NCBI RefSeq assembly: GCF_014773395.1
Contig: NZ_JACXAF010000012.1
Coordinates: 1-64,000 of the forward strand
Direction of reading: 5' to 3'
Length of the DNA stretch: 64,000 bases
Source: Neiella litorisoli
Lineage (GTDB): Bacteria > Pseudomonadota > Gammaproteobacteria > Enterobacterales > Neiellaceae
Each line of letters starts with the position of its first letter. Positions within the stretch are counted from its first letter, which is position 1. The notes below the pieces were generated by a model, which did not search any database, was not told the origin of the DNA, and saw only the letters and a list, made by a program, of their open reading frames with translations. Positions 51,946-61,396 of the stretch are shown here, one piece after another. A program made the translations under genes and the position numbers.

Positions 51946-52827
51946 ATGAATAAAACAGCTGCTATTGTCGTTCTTTTCAACCCCGTAGGCGTCGACACCA
52001 CTATTGGGACTATCTCTGCTCAGGTAGACTTTTGTTTACTCGTCGACAACACACCGAATGCTGAAGCTACCTCTTGGCAGCAACAGAACAACATCCATTC
52101 CGTGCACTTGGGCGAAAATTACGGCGTCGCATATGCTCAGAATTACGGCTTAGACAAGGCGAAAGCGTTGGGCGCCGATTACGTTGTATTTTTCGACCAA
52201 GATAGCGATGTACCAGAAGAGTATGTCCCCCAAATGGTGAATTCTTACGACAAACTTCGAAGCCTAGATGTCAACGTTGGCCTAATCGCAGCGAGAGCTT
52301 TTAACAAATACACAGGGACAACTTATCGGCACAGAGATAAAAGTAACTTAAAAAACATTCGCAGCATTATTAACCGCTATAGCGAAGTCGAATACACCTT
52401 GTCATCCGGCAGTTTTGTAAAACTTGATGTATTCGAAGAGGTTGGCTTATTTCACGCCCCTCTGTTTATTGACTCAGTCGATCATGAATTTTGTTGGCGA
52501 CTCAGCACCTGCGGCTATAAAGTCCTTATTGATGAAGAGTTAAAGTTACCCCATATGCTCGGTGAAAAACGAAGGGACAACACCTTCGTAACTGTTAATG
52601 TGCCAGCCCCTATTCGACATTACTATGTGTTTAGAAATTGGATTCACCTGTGCAAGCAGAAACATGTACCCTATCAATTCAAAACCAGAACACTGCTTCG
52701 AATGCCATTAAAAGCCACCTATTTTATTTGCTTTGAGTCACCGAGACGACAGCGGCTGAAGTACATTGCGAAGGGTGTTTGGCATGGTTTGATTGGAAAA
52801 CTTGGACGATACCCAAGTAGCAAATGA
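51946..52827 (+). CDS. Family 2 glycosyltransferase (rhamnosyltransferase-like)
   Basis: A GT-A fold enzyme of 293 residues. It begins TAAIVVLFNPVGV, continues LGENYGVAYAQNYGLDKAKALGAD and has the metal-binding DQDSD (near residue 86), then an acceptor half with DSVDHEFCWRL. It resembles dTDP-rhamnosyl transferases of O-antigen and capsule loci, but donor and acceptor are unproven. The ATG at 51946 is the natural start of the domain. It is the left boundary of the glycan region. Confidence 0.82.
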   Translation: MNKTAAIVVLFNPVGVDTTIGTISAQVDFCLLVDNTPNAEATSWQQQNNIHSVHLGENYGVAYAQNYGLDKAKALGADYVVFFDQDSDVPEEYVPQMVNSYDKLRSLDVNVGLIAARAFNKYTGTTYRHRDKSNLKNIRSIINRYSEVEYTLSSGSFVKLDVFEEVGLFHAPLFIDSVDHEFCWRLSTCGYKVLIDEELKLPHMLGEKRRDNTFVTVNVPAPIRHYYVFRNWIHLCKQKHVPYQFKTRTLLRMPLKATYFICFESPRRQRLKYIAKGVWHGLIGKLGRYPSSK

Positions 52828-52837
52828 ACAAATACGT

Positions 52838-53947
52838 CTAAGCTAACTGGTCGATAGCGCTCAAATAGCTAGATATAACAATATGTTCATCAAATTTCTG
52901 CTCAGCTAATTGACGGCTTTTTCGGCCGAAAGTCAAACGCTCCTCGTGGCTCATTGCATACATTTTCTCAATGACTGATACCAAGCTATCAACATCATTT
53001 GGTCGACATAACAAGCCATTTACGCCGTTTACGACTGTTTCTCTGCAACCGACGTTATCGGTTGTAATAATGGGCTTTGCCATTGCGGCAGCTTCAAGCA
53101 ATGAGCGAGGAATGCCTTCTCGATAATAAGATGGCAAAACAACGCAGTCAGCCTCAGCCACCTGGATTTCAACGCGTTCTGATTCCCCCAAGTAGGTTAA
53201 CAGTCCTTCGTCGACCCAAGAGCGAATTTGACACTCTTTTATCGCTGACTTGTTCTTCGAATCGATAATACCAAGTAGGCGGAACTCGATCTTATCGCCA
53301 TATTTTTGTTTTAGAATTCTCGCCGCTTCAGCGTATATACAAACGCCTTTCTCTACCAGCATTCGTGCAACCAACACAAGCTTCAAGACTCCGTCATTGG
53401 TAGATGGAGTCGCCTTGAATCGCTGCAAATCAACCCCTGATCCAGGCAGTACTACATTACTGCCGTTAAGGATGATTTTGTGTTTGAGAAACAGCTTCTT
53501 ATCTTCGATATTCTGAAAGAAAACAACATCCGCACGGCGTTGTGATAGCTTGTACAAAAGGACCGTTAATTTCGCAACAAGTGAGTTTCGAACAAACACC
53601 GAGCCAAGCCCAGAGATGTTATTGATGATTTTCAAGCCGAATGCCTTGGCCACCAATGTACCGTATATGTTGTTCTTGGGAGTGAAGTTCAACAACAAAT
53701 CAAACTGATTGGTGAAAAAAAACTTTACCAGACTAGCCAGTGTCACGAGATCGTTGAGCGGGTTCTTTCCTCCACGATCCATATAAATATCGCGGTGCTC
53801 AACTCCTAATGCCTCGAGTTTAGCGACATAGTTATCCGCTGGAGATAAAACGGTGACTGAGTAACCCCTTCCTATTAGCGACAAGATGGTGTTTTTTCTA
53901 AAGTTGTACACATACCAGCTTGTGTTAGCTGAAATCAAAACATTCAC
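52838..53947 (-). CDS. Family 4 glycosyltransferase
   Basis: A GT-B enzyme of 369 residues. N-terminal MNVLISANTSWYVYNFRKN and VSGLGSVF-like region (IINNISGLGSVF), and a C-terminal Rossmann domain with LVARMLVEKGVCIYAEAA and the EGIPRSLLEAAAMAKPIITTD donor site. It resembles transferases of undecaprenyl-linked amino-sugar oligosaccharides (PglA/WcaL type). Convergent with the preceding gene. Confidence 0.87.
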   Translation of the reverse strand: MNVLISANTSWYVYNFRKNTILSLIGRGYSVTVLSPADNYVAKLEALGVEHRDIYMDRGGKNPLNDLVTLASLVKFFFTNQFDLLLNFTPKNNIYGTLVAKAFGLKIINNISGLGSVFVRNSLVAKLTVLLYKLSQRRADVVFFQNIEDKKLFLKHKIILNGSNVVLPGSGVDLQRFKATPSTNDGVLKLVLVARMLVEKGVCIYAEAARILKQKYGDKIEFRLLGIIDSKNKSAIKECQIRSWVDEGLLTYLGESERVEIQVAEADCVVLPSYYREGIPRSLLEAAAMAKPIITTDNVGCRETVVNGVNGLLCRPNDVDSLVSVIEKMYAMSHEERLTFGRKSRQLAEQKFDEHIVISSYLSAIDQLA

Positions 53948-54136
53948 AGAAGTAATACCAAGTGGAAAAGCGGAGGCTCAAAGCCAACTTGCAAAGACAG
54001 TTGGCTACTAATTACTTAATCCTGAACAAGATCAACCCATCACCCAACTACAGCGATACCCACCACCATTCGAAATTTAGCGACGGGGAAAGGATGCTAC
54101 CCGCAAGCCGAGCAAGAGTAAACGACATACAGCCTT

Positions 54137-55075
54137 TTAGCGACTATTAGTTTCGCGCGCACCTTTCAGCACATTCAAATAGTGGGCTCTTTCTTTGGCG
54201 AGGGAGTACGAGTAGGCTTTTTGTTTACCTATCCATTTATTTAGCTGTAACAAAGGTGAACCAACACGTTGAGCTGCCTTAGTAATGGCATGGCAGCAAG
54301 ACTCAAAATCAGGCTCGCACAAAGTGATATTGGCCCAAATAGATTCATATTCTCTATTCGCCACGCAATCAGGAACGACAGCCCAATCCGAAAGAGACAT
54401 GGCCTCAATGCCTGGAAGGTAAAAACCCTCCGTCTTGTTTGGTAATGGTAACGAAATTCGAGAAGATGCCATTGCCTGATACACGTCCAAAGGAGCAACA
54501 TTGCTTGCGTGCAATTTAACCTTCCAATTTTGCTTCTGTGCCCATTCAAATAGCCGTTGGCCCAACGCTGGCCGCTTATTTGCCAAAATGTATAGATCAT
54601 AGCATTTTTTTCTCTTCAGTTTCGGTATTACATGCCCCATTTTAATAGTAATGCAGCGTCCATTTGCGTATGGCAGAATAGCTTGTCGAACCGCTTCAGA
54701 GACACATATTCTCGTTGCTGGGTACTGTAGAAACTCAAATAAAGGCTGAGAGGGATCGGCGTGCCGAACGTGTTGTATCAAATTTATACGTGATTGCGCC
54801 TCATCATAAAAAGGTAGATAGCTATGCCAGTCCATACCTGCCAAAAAGACCAGTTCCGCTTTTGTGGGATCATATATTGATTGATAAACACTCGGAGAAA
54901 AATTGGAAAATAAATCGGGCCTAGTCCTAGATTTGGCTGACAAATACAAGTCAACCTCAATGACTGATGCTGACAAAGTATGCTCTATATAATCGTGGAC
55001 CTTTTGATGCCCTCCAGTGTAGCCTTGGTAATCTCTGAAAAACGAAATACGCTTGGGGTAAAATTTTTTACTCAT
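54137..55075 (-). CDS. Glycosyltransferase-like protein
   Basis: 312 residues, apparently soluble. SFFRDYQGYTGGHQKVHDYI at the N-terminus, RICVSEAVRQAILPYANG in the middle and SLPLPNKTEGFYLPGIEAMSL towards the C-terminus resemble a GT-B transferase, the last stretch matching the usual E-x7-E donor site. The family is not certain. It is visibly AT-richer than the housekeeping genes. Divergent from the sulfotransferase at 55104 with 28 bases between starts. Confidence 0.65.
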   Translation of the reverse strand: MSKKFYPKRISFFRDYQGYTGGHQKVHDYIEHTLSASVIEVDLYLSAKSRTRPDLFSNFSPSVYQSIYDPTKAELVFLAGMDWHSYLPFYDEAQSRINLIQHVRHADPSQPLFEFLQYPATRICVSEAVRQAILPYANGRCITIKMGHVIPKLKRKKCYDLYILANKRPALGQRLFEWAQKQNWKVKLHASNVAPLDVYQAMASSRISLPLPNKTEGFYLPGIEAMSLSDWAVVPDCVANREYESIWANITLCEPDFESCCHAITKAAQRVGSPLLQLNKWIGKQKAYSYSLAKERAHYLNVLKGARETNSR

Positions 55076-55103
55076 TGCTTTAGTAGTTATTGAAAGCTTA
55101 ATA

Positions 55104-55868
55104 ATGAAGCCTAACTTACAGATTATCGGTGTTCAAAAATCGGGAACTACAGCTTTGGCACACTTTCTTAGCCAGCACCCCAATATTTGTTTAGCGAAAA
55201 ACAAAGAAGCTCACGTTTTCGATGATCCATCGTACTTGGAACACCCTAAGCCGCATCAATATGCCAAAGATAAATACGATTCAGTATTCCAACACTACAA
55301 TGGCGAGCAGATCATATGCGACGCAACACCTATAACGATATTTAATACTCACTTTTTAGAAGAATGTTACCATTACAACCCTAATGCGAAATTCATCGTA
55401 TCGTTAAGAGATCCAGTAGAACGGGCCCTTTCTCACTACCACATGTCCTTCAAAAGGGGGACAGAGAAACGAACTGCGCTGAGCGCTTTTATCTGTGAAC
55501 GCTATAAACTACCTACTCTCTCACATAAAGACGTATGGAGCTACGATTCAGCGTGGAGAGAACACTCATACTTAAGCAGAGGCTTATATAGCCGCCAATT
55601 GAGAGAGCTTTTCAACATAGTTCCACGCCAGCAAGTTCTGATCATTTTTCAACACGATCTCAAAATCAAACACGAAGAGACCTTGAGTAGAATTTTTAAT
55701 TTCCTGAGTGTTACACAAGTAGAGGTTAATGCTGAAACAGTTTTTTCTCCGAATCGACCTCCCAAGAGTTTGAATGAGCGACTCGCTGAGCTGTATGCAA
55801 AAGCTTATTTTTTCCTGAAAGACGAGAAACCAAGCACTTGGAAAAAAATCATTGAGGACGATTCTTGA
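55104..55868 (+). CDS. Sulfotransferase, PAPS-dependent
   Basis: A 254-residue heparan N-sulfotransferase-like protein. The 5'-phosphosulfate loop is GVQKSGTTAL (residues 9-18) and the 3'-phosphate site VSLRDPVERALSHYHM (about 103-118), followed by YLSRGLYSRQL. No signal or membrane segment, so it acts in the cytoplasm, probably on a lipid-linked glycan or its precursor. PAPS would come from the cysDNC operon 4 kb to the left. Confidence 0.88.
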   Translation: MKPNLQIIGVQKSGTTALAHFLSQHPNICLAKNKEAHVFDDPSYLEHPKPHQYAKDKYDSVFQHYNGEQIICDATPITIFNTHFLEECYHYNPNAKFIVSLRDPVERALSHYHMSFKRGTEKRTALSAFICERYKLPTLSHKDVWSYDSAWREHSYLSRGLYSRQLRELFNIVPRQQVLIIFQHDLKIKHEETLSRIFNFLSVTQVEVNAETVFSPNRPPKSLNERLAELYAKAYFFLKDEKPSTWKKIIEDDS

Positions 55869-55932
55869 TATCAGTGTTTTCCATTTGCCCTGGACTATCG
55901 TGCAAGCAATCAGGCGTGCTACACAGCAACCA

Positions 55933-58377
55933 TTATTCCCTAAACATTTCCAAAACATGGTGGCAGAACCGGCATTGGTAGCCAGCTTTACTAGCGAGCA
56001 GAGGAATCAACCGAGCTTCACAATCGGGGGCAGCGGAAAGACTCTCGTGTATATCATCAGAAGCGCGAAGATAGAAATCCGTCAATGCTTGAGGCCGATA
56101 CCAGAACATCATGGAAGCAGGGTAGGCAGCCACTGTCTGAGGCATCTTCAATCCAAATTCATCAGCTAGTTGCGCCGCTTTTTCAAAACAATCTCCCCAG
56201 CCAATTTTAGCGACCGAATGGGGATGGTATGGTGGCATTAGTACACCTAACTTTGAGTCGCTTTCGAAAGCTCGTACGACATCCGCAACAATTGATGTAC
56301 TTCCCAACAAAGTTAAAAGAGATGTCAACCGCTCGCCTTTAACGAAAGAAGTGTTTACTGGCCCAGTGTGAACGTTACAGACAAGATCATAATTTAGATG
56401 ACGTTCATCGATAGCTACCCTAGCCCTCCGCTGCCCATCAATATTTTCTTTTCGACAAATATGCAGATTTTTAGCGCCTGAATGATGTAAATAGTCCTCT
56501 ACCACTTTTGTTAAATTAGGCTCACATGTCACAAGTAAATCGAACTCATAGGGCAACCAAGCCAAGAAATCGACAACCTGAGGAACAAAAGCTTCATCTG
56601 CCACAGTGAGGCTTACAGCAATTTTCAACCCTGAGTTAAGCTTGTCCTTCTTCTCTGGGGTTGCAAACACTAAATCAAAAACCGTATCAACGCCAAAAAG
56701 CTCGACTAATAAAGTATTGTGTGGCCATAGCCTACGCCAGTGGTTGAATATCCTAGCAGTTAAATCAACCTCAGCACTATTTTCGAGCTGAGCAATCCCA
56801 TTTAGAAGCCAGATCAAATTGTCTCTCTGAAGAAAAATACTCTGCTGCATATATCGATCCAGAGCTGCGCCTCTTGTCAGACTTGTAGCTAGAGCGCTGG
56901 CTACTCGATCATAACTGTCTATTTGCGGCAAATGATTGGTAATGAGTTTTTTGATTGTTCCAGTTCTATCCTCTTCAGATGCTTCAGTTTGATGTTTTTC
57001 GATTCGCTGCAATACGCGCAAAGCAAGGCCATGTTCAGGCTTATGCTCAAATACTTCAGTAAGTAATTTAGATGCTTCTTCAAACTCTCCTTTTCTTGCC
57101 TTTTCATTGGCCAACCTCGCTCTCAGATCGAGGCCTTGCGGGTTGAGTTCTAAGCCTTTTTGATAGCAACGTTCGGCTTGCTGATATTCCTTCAATCGGC
57201 CGTAGAGATCCCCTAGGTGCATGTATTGCCAAAAGATAGGATTTAAATTAATAGCCCTAAGATAACTGACTTCAGCTAATAAATAGTGTTGATGTCTTAC
57301 CGCCAGTATCCCAACATCCATATAGTCTTGAGCTTTACCAAATGTGCGGCTCAACAACTCTTCAAACAATTGCTCTGGAGCTTTTGTTGGCGGATAGCTT
57401 TTGATTTTTTCAAGTACTTGCTTCCAATTCAGAAGCTTAACTTCATTTTCATCAATTGACTCATTCGGCATGCCATGCGAGATACCAAAAGAGTTGCCTA
57501 ATGACCTTCTCTTTACCAACTGAGATTCAAGCTGAGACTTTATTGACGAGGGTATCGATAGCGCACAACGAGAAGGGCTCCGTTCCCCTGGTGCATCAGC
57601 AGCACTTTCAAGCTGCTCCCATAGAGAATTCAATACCTGTATTTTCTCGCTTGAGAGCATGCCGAGTAACGACTCCGCATAGGTTCCTGCTGTTAAATCA
57701 GATTGAATAACAGAAGAATCAAAGGTACTACTGGGCAACGCAATTTTTTTTGCTAGTTGCGCGAGACTCCTACTTGGGTCAACCAAAGCCTCTTGAGCAA
57801 TCAATAACGACCTTTCTTTACAGTTCCGGTGGAAATCGATCAATTTACGAGCATTATGCGCCCACATATCAAAAGCCAAGTATGGTTTAGACCAGAAGTC
57901 CATGTCGCCAGGTCTTTGGCTCATCTGTTGTCGAGAATAAAGCAATTCTCTGCTATGACGATTAAAAATGGAATTAGCTGCCGTAGCCCAATGCCGATAA
58001 GTAAAAACATAACGAATCGCGTCACCGGCTGCCTGTTCCCAATCATTCAAAAAAAGTAAAGCTCGCGGGTCTTTAACCCCCTGCAGACCTGAACCACATT
58101 CTCGTGTTTGAAGATACTGTTTTATTTCACTTTGGAGCCATTCTGGAGAATAAAGCTCCGCTTGGCCAGCGTAACGCCAATCACAGCCATTTGCCGCCAG
58201 CGCCTTATCGTGTAGACGTACCACGGGAATATCTTCAATATGCCCCAAAGCATTACCTATCGTAGGTCCCATAAGGTCTTTGCCCATGGACACGCCCGCC
58301 CGCATCAAAGATTGTGCAACAAGAGAAGTACCACTTCTATGGAAACCAGTGCATAAATAAAACAGTCGAGGGTTCAT
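55933..58377 (-). CDS. Three-part protein: sulfotransferase, TPR region, RgpF-like domain
   Basis: 814 residues. Residues about 1-260 are sulfotransferase-like: the loop GFHRSGTSLV (11-20) and the QGVKDPRALLFL and YRHW region. A linker leads to TPR repeats (about 355-450; YMHLGDLYGRLKEYQQAERC, YQKGLELNP). From about 575 to the end it resembles rhamnan-synthesis protein F (RgpF) family domains, with LGVLMPPYHP and AYPASMMFWYRPQAL. The RgpF call rests on short motifs and is less certain. It may couple sulfation to chain assembly. Flanked on both sides by plus-strand sulfotransferase genes. Confidence 0.75.
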   Translation of the reverse strand: MNPRLFYLCTGFHRSGTSLVAQSLMRAGVSMGKDLMGPTIGNALGHIEDIPVVRLHDKALAANGCDWRYAGQAELYSPEWLQSEIKQYLQTRECGSGLQGVKDPRALLFLNDWEQAAGDAIRYVFTYRHWATAANSIFNRHSRELLYSRQQMSQRPGDMDFWSKPYLAFDMWAHNARKLIDFHRNCKERSLLIAQEALVDPSRSLAQLAKKIALPSSTFDSSVIQSDLTAGTYAESLLGMLSSEKIQVLNSLWEQLESAADAPGERSPSRCALSIPSSIKSQLESQLVKRRSLGNSFGISHGMPNESIDENEVKLLNWKQVLEKIKSYPPTKAPEQLFEELLSRTFGKAQDYMDVGILAVRHQHYLLAEVSYLRAINLNPIFWQYMHLGDLYGRLKEYQQAERCYQKGLELNPQGLDLRARLANEKARKGEFEEASKLLTEVFEHKPEHGLALRVLQRIEKHQTEASEEDRTGTIKKLITNHLPQIDSYDRVASALATSLTRGAALDRYMQQSIFLQRDNLIWLLNGIAQLENSAEVDLTARIFNHWRRLWPHNTLLVELFGVDTVFDLVFATPEKKDKLNSGLKIAVSLTVADEAFVPQVVDFLAWLPYEFDLLVTCEPNLTKVVEDYLHHSGAKNLHICRKENIDGQRRARVAIDERHLNYDLVCNVHTGPVNTSFVKGERLTSLLTLLGSTSIVADVVRAFESDSKLGVLMPPYHPHSVAKIGWGDCFEKAAQLADEFGLKMPQTVAAYPASMMFWYRPQALTDFYLRASDDIHESLSAAPDCEARLIPLLASKAGYQCRFCHHVLEMFRE

Positions 58378-58584
58378 AAAAAAGCCTAATCGGGCAAGCG
58401 AATTGGAAATTTTTAGTAAATGTGAAGATAAAAAAGATGATAACTGAAATTCCTACGTGAATCGACCAGTCCCCGACTAGATAAAAAAGAGAATTCAAAC
58501 GAGAGAAATTGATGAAATAAATTTGAAATCTAATTAACTTAAAGTTGATAACTAAAATACGGCTTAAAGTGGTCTCGAACAAGC

Positions 58585-59640
58585 ATGAAGAAACAATTAG
58601 TCCTGCACATAGGCTCTGAAAAAACAGCCACAACATATCTCCAGCGTTTGCTGTCTAGCCAAAGACAAAACATCGAAAACCAGGGCGTCCTTTACCCAAA
58701 GATAGGATTCAATGAGCAAGCGCACTTTTCATTGGTAGCGGCTTTACACGACCTAGATCACAGTCAATCACTGGAGTTTGTTCCTCCTGGCGTTAAATGC
58801 ACAATTGAGAGTGAATGGCTACCGCTTCTAGAGATGCTGACGCGACAAACTGATTACCACACTGTGGTACTCAGTGCTGAGCACTTTTCTTCTCGCCTAG
58901 GCCCCAATGCGCTATACAAGTTGCAATCGTTACTTTCCGCGCTAACCGATTATTCTATAAAAATACTCTACTATGTCCGCCGACAAGATGACTTTTTTGA
59001 GTCTTGGTATAGCACCTACATTAAAGCTGGTGGTAAAGAGTCGCTAACCGCTTCATTCAATAAGTTGAAGAACAATCGTTCAATACTCGACTTTCATTAC
59101 ATCATTTCAAATTGGATCAAAGCGTTTCCGAATGCTGAATATAGCGTTCGTTCTTATGATTTAGATTTGCAAGAAGGAAGATTTGTATCAGAATTTTCGA
59201 AGGAAATAAATTGTAATTTCAATTTAACAGAACAGGACTTCAACAAAGAAAACAAGTCTTGGGGCCCTGAAATGCTCTCTTTTGCTCGAATTGTAAATAT
59301 GGAGTATTCATCAACTCTTGGAGCCAATCGATACACGGTATTAAACCAAATATCTGAATCAGGTATTTTCGATAAAAATAATAGCTGCCAACATATTTTA
59401 AACAAAAAAGAAAGACGCGAATTAGTTGACAACTACAGAGAATCGAATGAAAAACTTAAACCATTGGGTTTTCCATACGAACAAACCAACTATCGGGTCG
59501 ATGAAGCTGAAAGCTGCTCTCCTGACGAGGTCCAACACTCAGTGCACAGCCTAGTTAACGCTCTGATTAATTTATCTTTATACTGCCGCCCACCTAAAGA
59601 GCAGGCCGCCGAGTTAAATAAAACTCAAGTTCGACAATAA
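58585..59640 (+). CDS. Sulfotransferase-like protein
   Basis: 351 residues starting almost directly with the phosphosulfate loop (LHIGSEKTATTYLQRLL, residues 7-23). A likely 3'-phosphate site is LYYVRRQDDFFESWYSTYI (about 129-147). This HIGxxKTxTTxLQ type is common in capsule and O-antigen loci. The gene is AT-rich. It is followed by a 12-bp hairpin. Confidence 0.78.
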   Translation: MKKQLVLHIGSEKTATTYLQRLLSSQRQNIENQGVLYPKIGFNEQAHFSLVAALHDLDHSQSLEFVPPGVKCTIESEWLPLLEMLTRQTDYHTVVLSAEHFSSRLGPNALYKLQSLLSALTDYSIKILYYVRRQDDFFESWYSTYIKAGGKESLTASFNKLKNNRSILDFHYIISNWIKAFPNAEYSVRSYDLDLQEGRFVSEFSKEINCNFNLTEQDFNKENKSWGPEMLSFARIVNMEYSSTLGANRYTVLNQISESGIFDKNNSCQHILNKKERRELVDNYRESNEKLKPLGFPYEQTNYRVDEAESCSPDEVQHSVHSLVNALINLSLYCRPPKEQAAELNKTQVRQ

Positions 59641-59685
59641 CAATGTCGGTAACTCAAGCATCATCTAGCTGTGATTGTTGATGAC

Positions 59686-59718
59686 CACTTTGTACTGTCC
59701 AAGCTGCAGTACAAAGTG
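59686..59718. terminator. Bidirectional hairpin between convergent genes
   Basis: CACTTTGTACTG, nine-base loop, CAGTACAAAGTG: a 12-bp perfect stem between the sulfotransferase stop (59640) and the stop of the minus-strand cytidylyltransferase (59739). No long T tract. Confidence 0.5.
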
Positions 59719-59738
59719 TTAGTGCGCCATAAGAAGGC

Positions 59739-60137
59739 TTAATCTTCTGATGAAGAAATCACCTCAATCAGTTGAGTTGTAGACACAGATGGCGTTCTCA
59801 ACAAATACTTCACTTCACATATATCTGAGAACTCATCAAACTTGCCTTCCCAGTCATCTCCCATAACCAAAACATCAGCCTTGTAGTATTCGATATAGTG
59901 ACGTTTTAACTCCAACGACTCCTCTTCGAAACAAAGATTCACATAGCGTAAGCTGTTGATGATTTTCATTCGATCTTTTTGGTTATAAATAGGATAACGC
60001 TGTTTCTTACTGAAGTTCAGAGCATCGGTGGAGACTCCCACAAATAACCGGTCACCAAATGCAGCGGCTCTTTGTAATAAGTTCACATGGCCGACATGAA
60101 ATACATCAAATGTTCCAAAAGTAATTACTGTTTTCAT
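59739..60137 (-). CDS. TagD-like cytidylyltransferase
   Basis: 132 residues, the size of glycerol-3-phosphate cytidylyltransferase. The GTFDVFHVGHVNLLQRA stretch (8-24) contains the HxGH motif, and SVSTTQLI near the C-terminus corresponds to the family RTEGISTT region. The likely product is CDP-glycerol or a related CDP-alcohol. It starts right after the stop of the LicD-type gene, so donor synthesis and transfer are probably coupled. Confidence 0.85.
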   Translation of the reverse strand: MKTVITFGTFDVFHVGHVNLLQRAAAFGDRLFVGVSTDALNFSKKQRYPIYNQKDRMKIINSLRYVNLCFEEESLELKRHYIEYYKADVLVMGDDWEGKFDEFSDICEVKYLLRTPSVSTTQLIEVISSSED

Positions 60138-61379
60138 CTATCGTCCAAAGTATAAAAAACCGTATTGATTTTTAGCATGGGACCAATCGAACTTCCAGAA
60201 AGGATCTGGCGTCCTCCAAGCTGCCCCATAGTTGAGAACCAACAAAGGTTCTGGGTCCAGCGGTAGGTATATATCATACCCAAAGAAATTAACTTTTCTT
60301 ATAGGGTCAATACATCCATCGGGAACGCCAGGTAATGGTAATGGGTTCATCAACGTTGTCCCTGCCTCACGCCAACCTGTAAACAGGTCAAACATAATCC
60401 CTTTACCGGTATAGACCCAAAGATGCGCTACGTCCGATGGCTTTGCTTGGTAGCCGTGCTGCTTTAAAAACTCGCAAAGCTGAGCTCGCTCAGCAACGAT
60501 GCTATCCGGATCTGACTTGTTGCTGATGTAACAAACGTCCAGATCATCATCATGTCCTAACAACTGCTGGTCTCGGACAAACCCCAGTAACGTTCCAGAA
60601 GAAGCAAAAGCAGATACACCAAACTCTTCATTGAGCAGACGAAGAAACTTAGACAACTCTTTGTATGCAAGATCTTTTTGCTCATCGGTTCGAACGTCAA
60701 AGGTCTGGGTCAATCCATGTGGCCCCAAAGAACTGTCAAATTCGCGCAAAATTTCATTGCATTGAGCGAGTAACTTTTCTGCTTCTTCACGCTGTCCCTG
60801 CTTCACTAAGGCATCAATATACCTTCTTGCTCTTGTTACTCGGAGAGTCGCACACTCCACAAGCGCTTTTGATGGCTCATCGAGCTCGTTAAAGTCTTGA
60901 TGCTCCAAAAAAGCAATATTATTAAACACTGGCTGCCAATGACTCAAATCGTTCGACAAGGATATCTTGGAGTACAAAGCTCGATAAAAGAATTTATCAT
61001 CGCGATTATACACCCGTATCTTCGCGATCGATTTAACTGCGCCAAGATCGATAACAAGCCAAGGCGATTCCTCGTTTTTTGAATGATAATTGACCCCTCC
61101 TGTTGGGGGGCCAACAATCAAACGGTTGCCGTCGAAACGGCTCTCATCATTATAAGCCGAACTAACAATAATCGATGCTCCCTGTCTCAGATCTGAGCCA
61201 GAAGCATCTTCGATAAGAATTTTGTCCAAATTGATGGATTCCTTTCCTATCAATTCGAATTTAACAAAGCGAGCATTCTCCGAAACATCAACAATCAATG
61301 GCTGCTGAGAGCGCTTTCCTCTGAAATATTCAAACCCGTGCAGTTCAATAAACTGCTTAACCCACTTACTATCGTTCAT
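60138..61379 (-). CDS. LicD-type transferase with N-terminal discoidin-like domain
   Basis: 413 residues. Residues about 20-160 resemble an F5/8 type C (discoidin) carbohydrate-binding domain (NRLIVGPPTGGVNYHS, SPWLVIDLGAVKSIAKIRVYNRDD). A helical linker follows. Residues about 230-400 are a LicD/fukutin-type nucleotidyltransferase-fold domain with SSGTLLGFVRDQQLLGHDDD and a C-terminal NYGAAWRTPDPFW. LicD proteins move phosphocholine or similar groups from CDP donors to glycans, and the neighbour makes such a donor. The domain combination is unusual. Confidence 0.8.
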   Translation of the reverse strand: MNDSKWVKQFIELHGFEYFRGKRSQQPLIVDVSENARFVKFELIGKESINLDKILIEDASGSDLRQGASIIVSSAYNDESRFDGNRLIVGPPTGGVNYHSKNEESPWLVIDLGAVKSIAKIRVYNRDDKFFYRALYSKISLSNDLSHWQPVFNNIAFLEHQDFNELDEPSKALVECATLRVTRARRYIDALVKQGQREEAEKLLAQCNEILREFDSSLGPHGLTQTFDVRTDEQKDLAYKELSKFLRLLNEEFGVSAFASSGTLLGFVRDQQLLGHDDDLDVCYISNKSDPDSIVAERAQLCEFLKQHGYQAKPSDVAHLWVYTGKGIMFDLFTGWREAGTTLMNPLPLPGVPDGCIDPIRKVNFFGYDIYLPLDPEPLLVLNYGAAWRTPDPFWKFDWSHAKNQYGFLYFGR

Positions 61380-61396
61380 AAAACCTATCGATGTTA

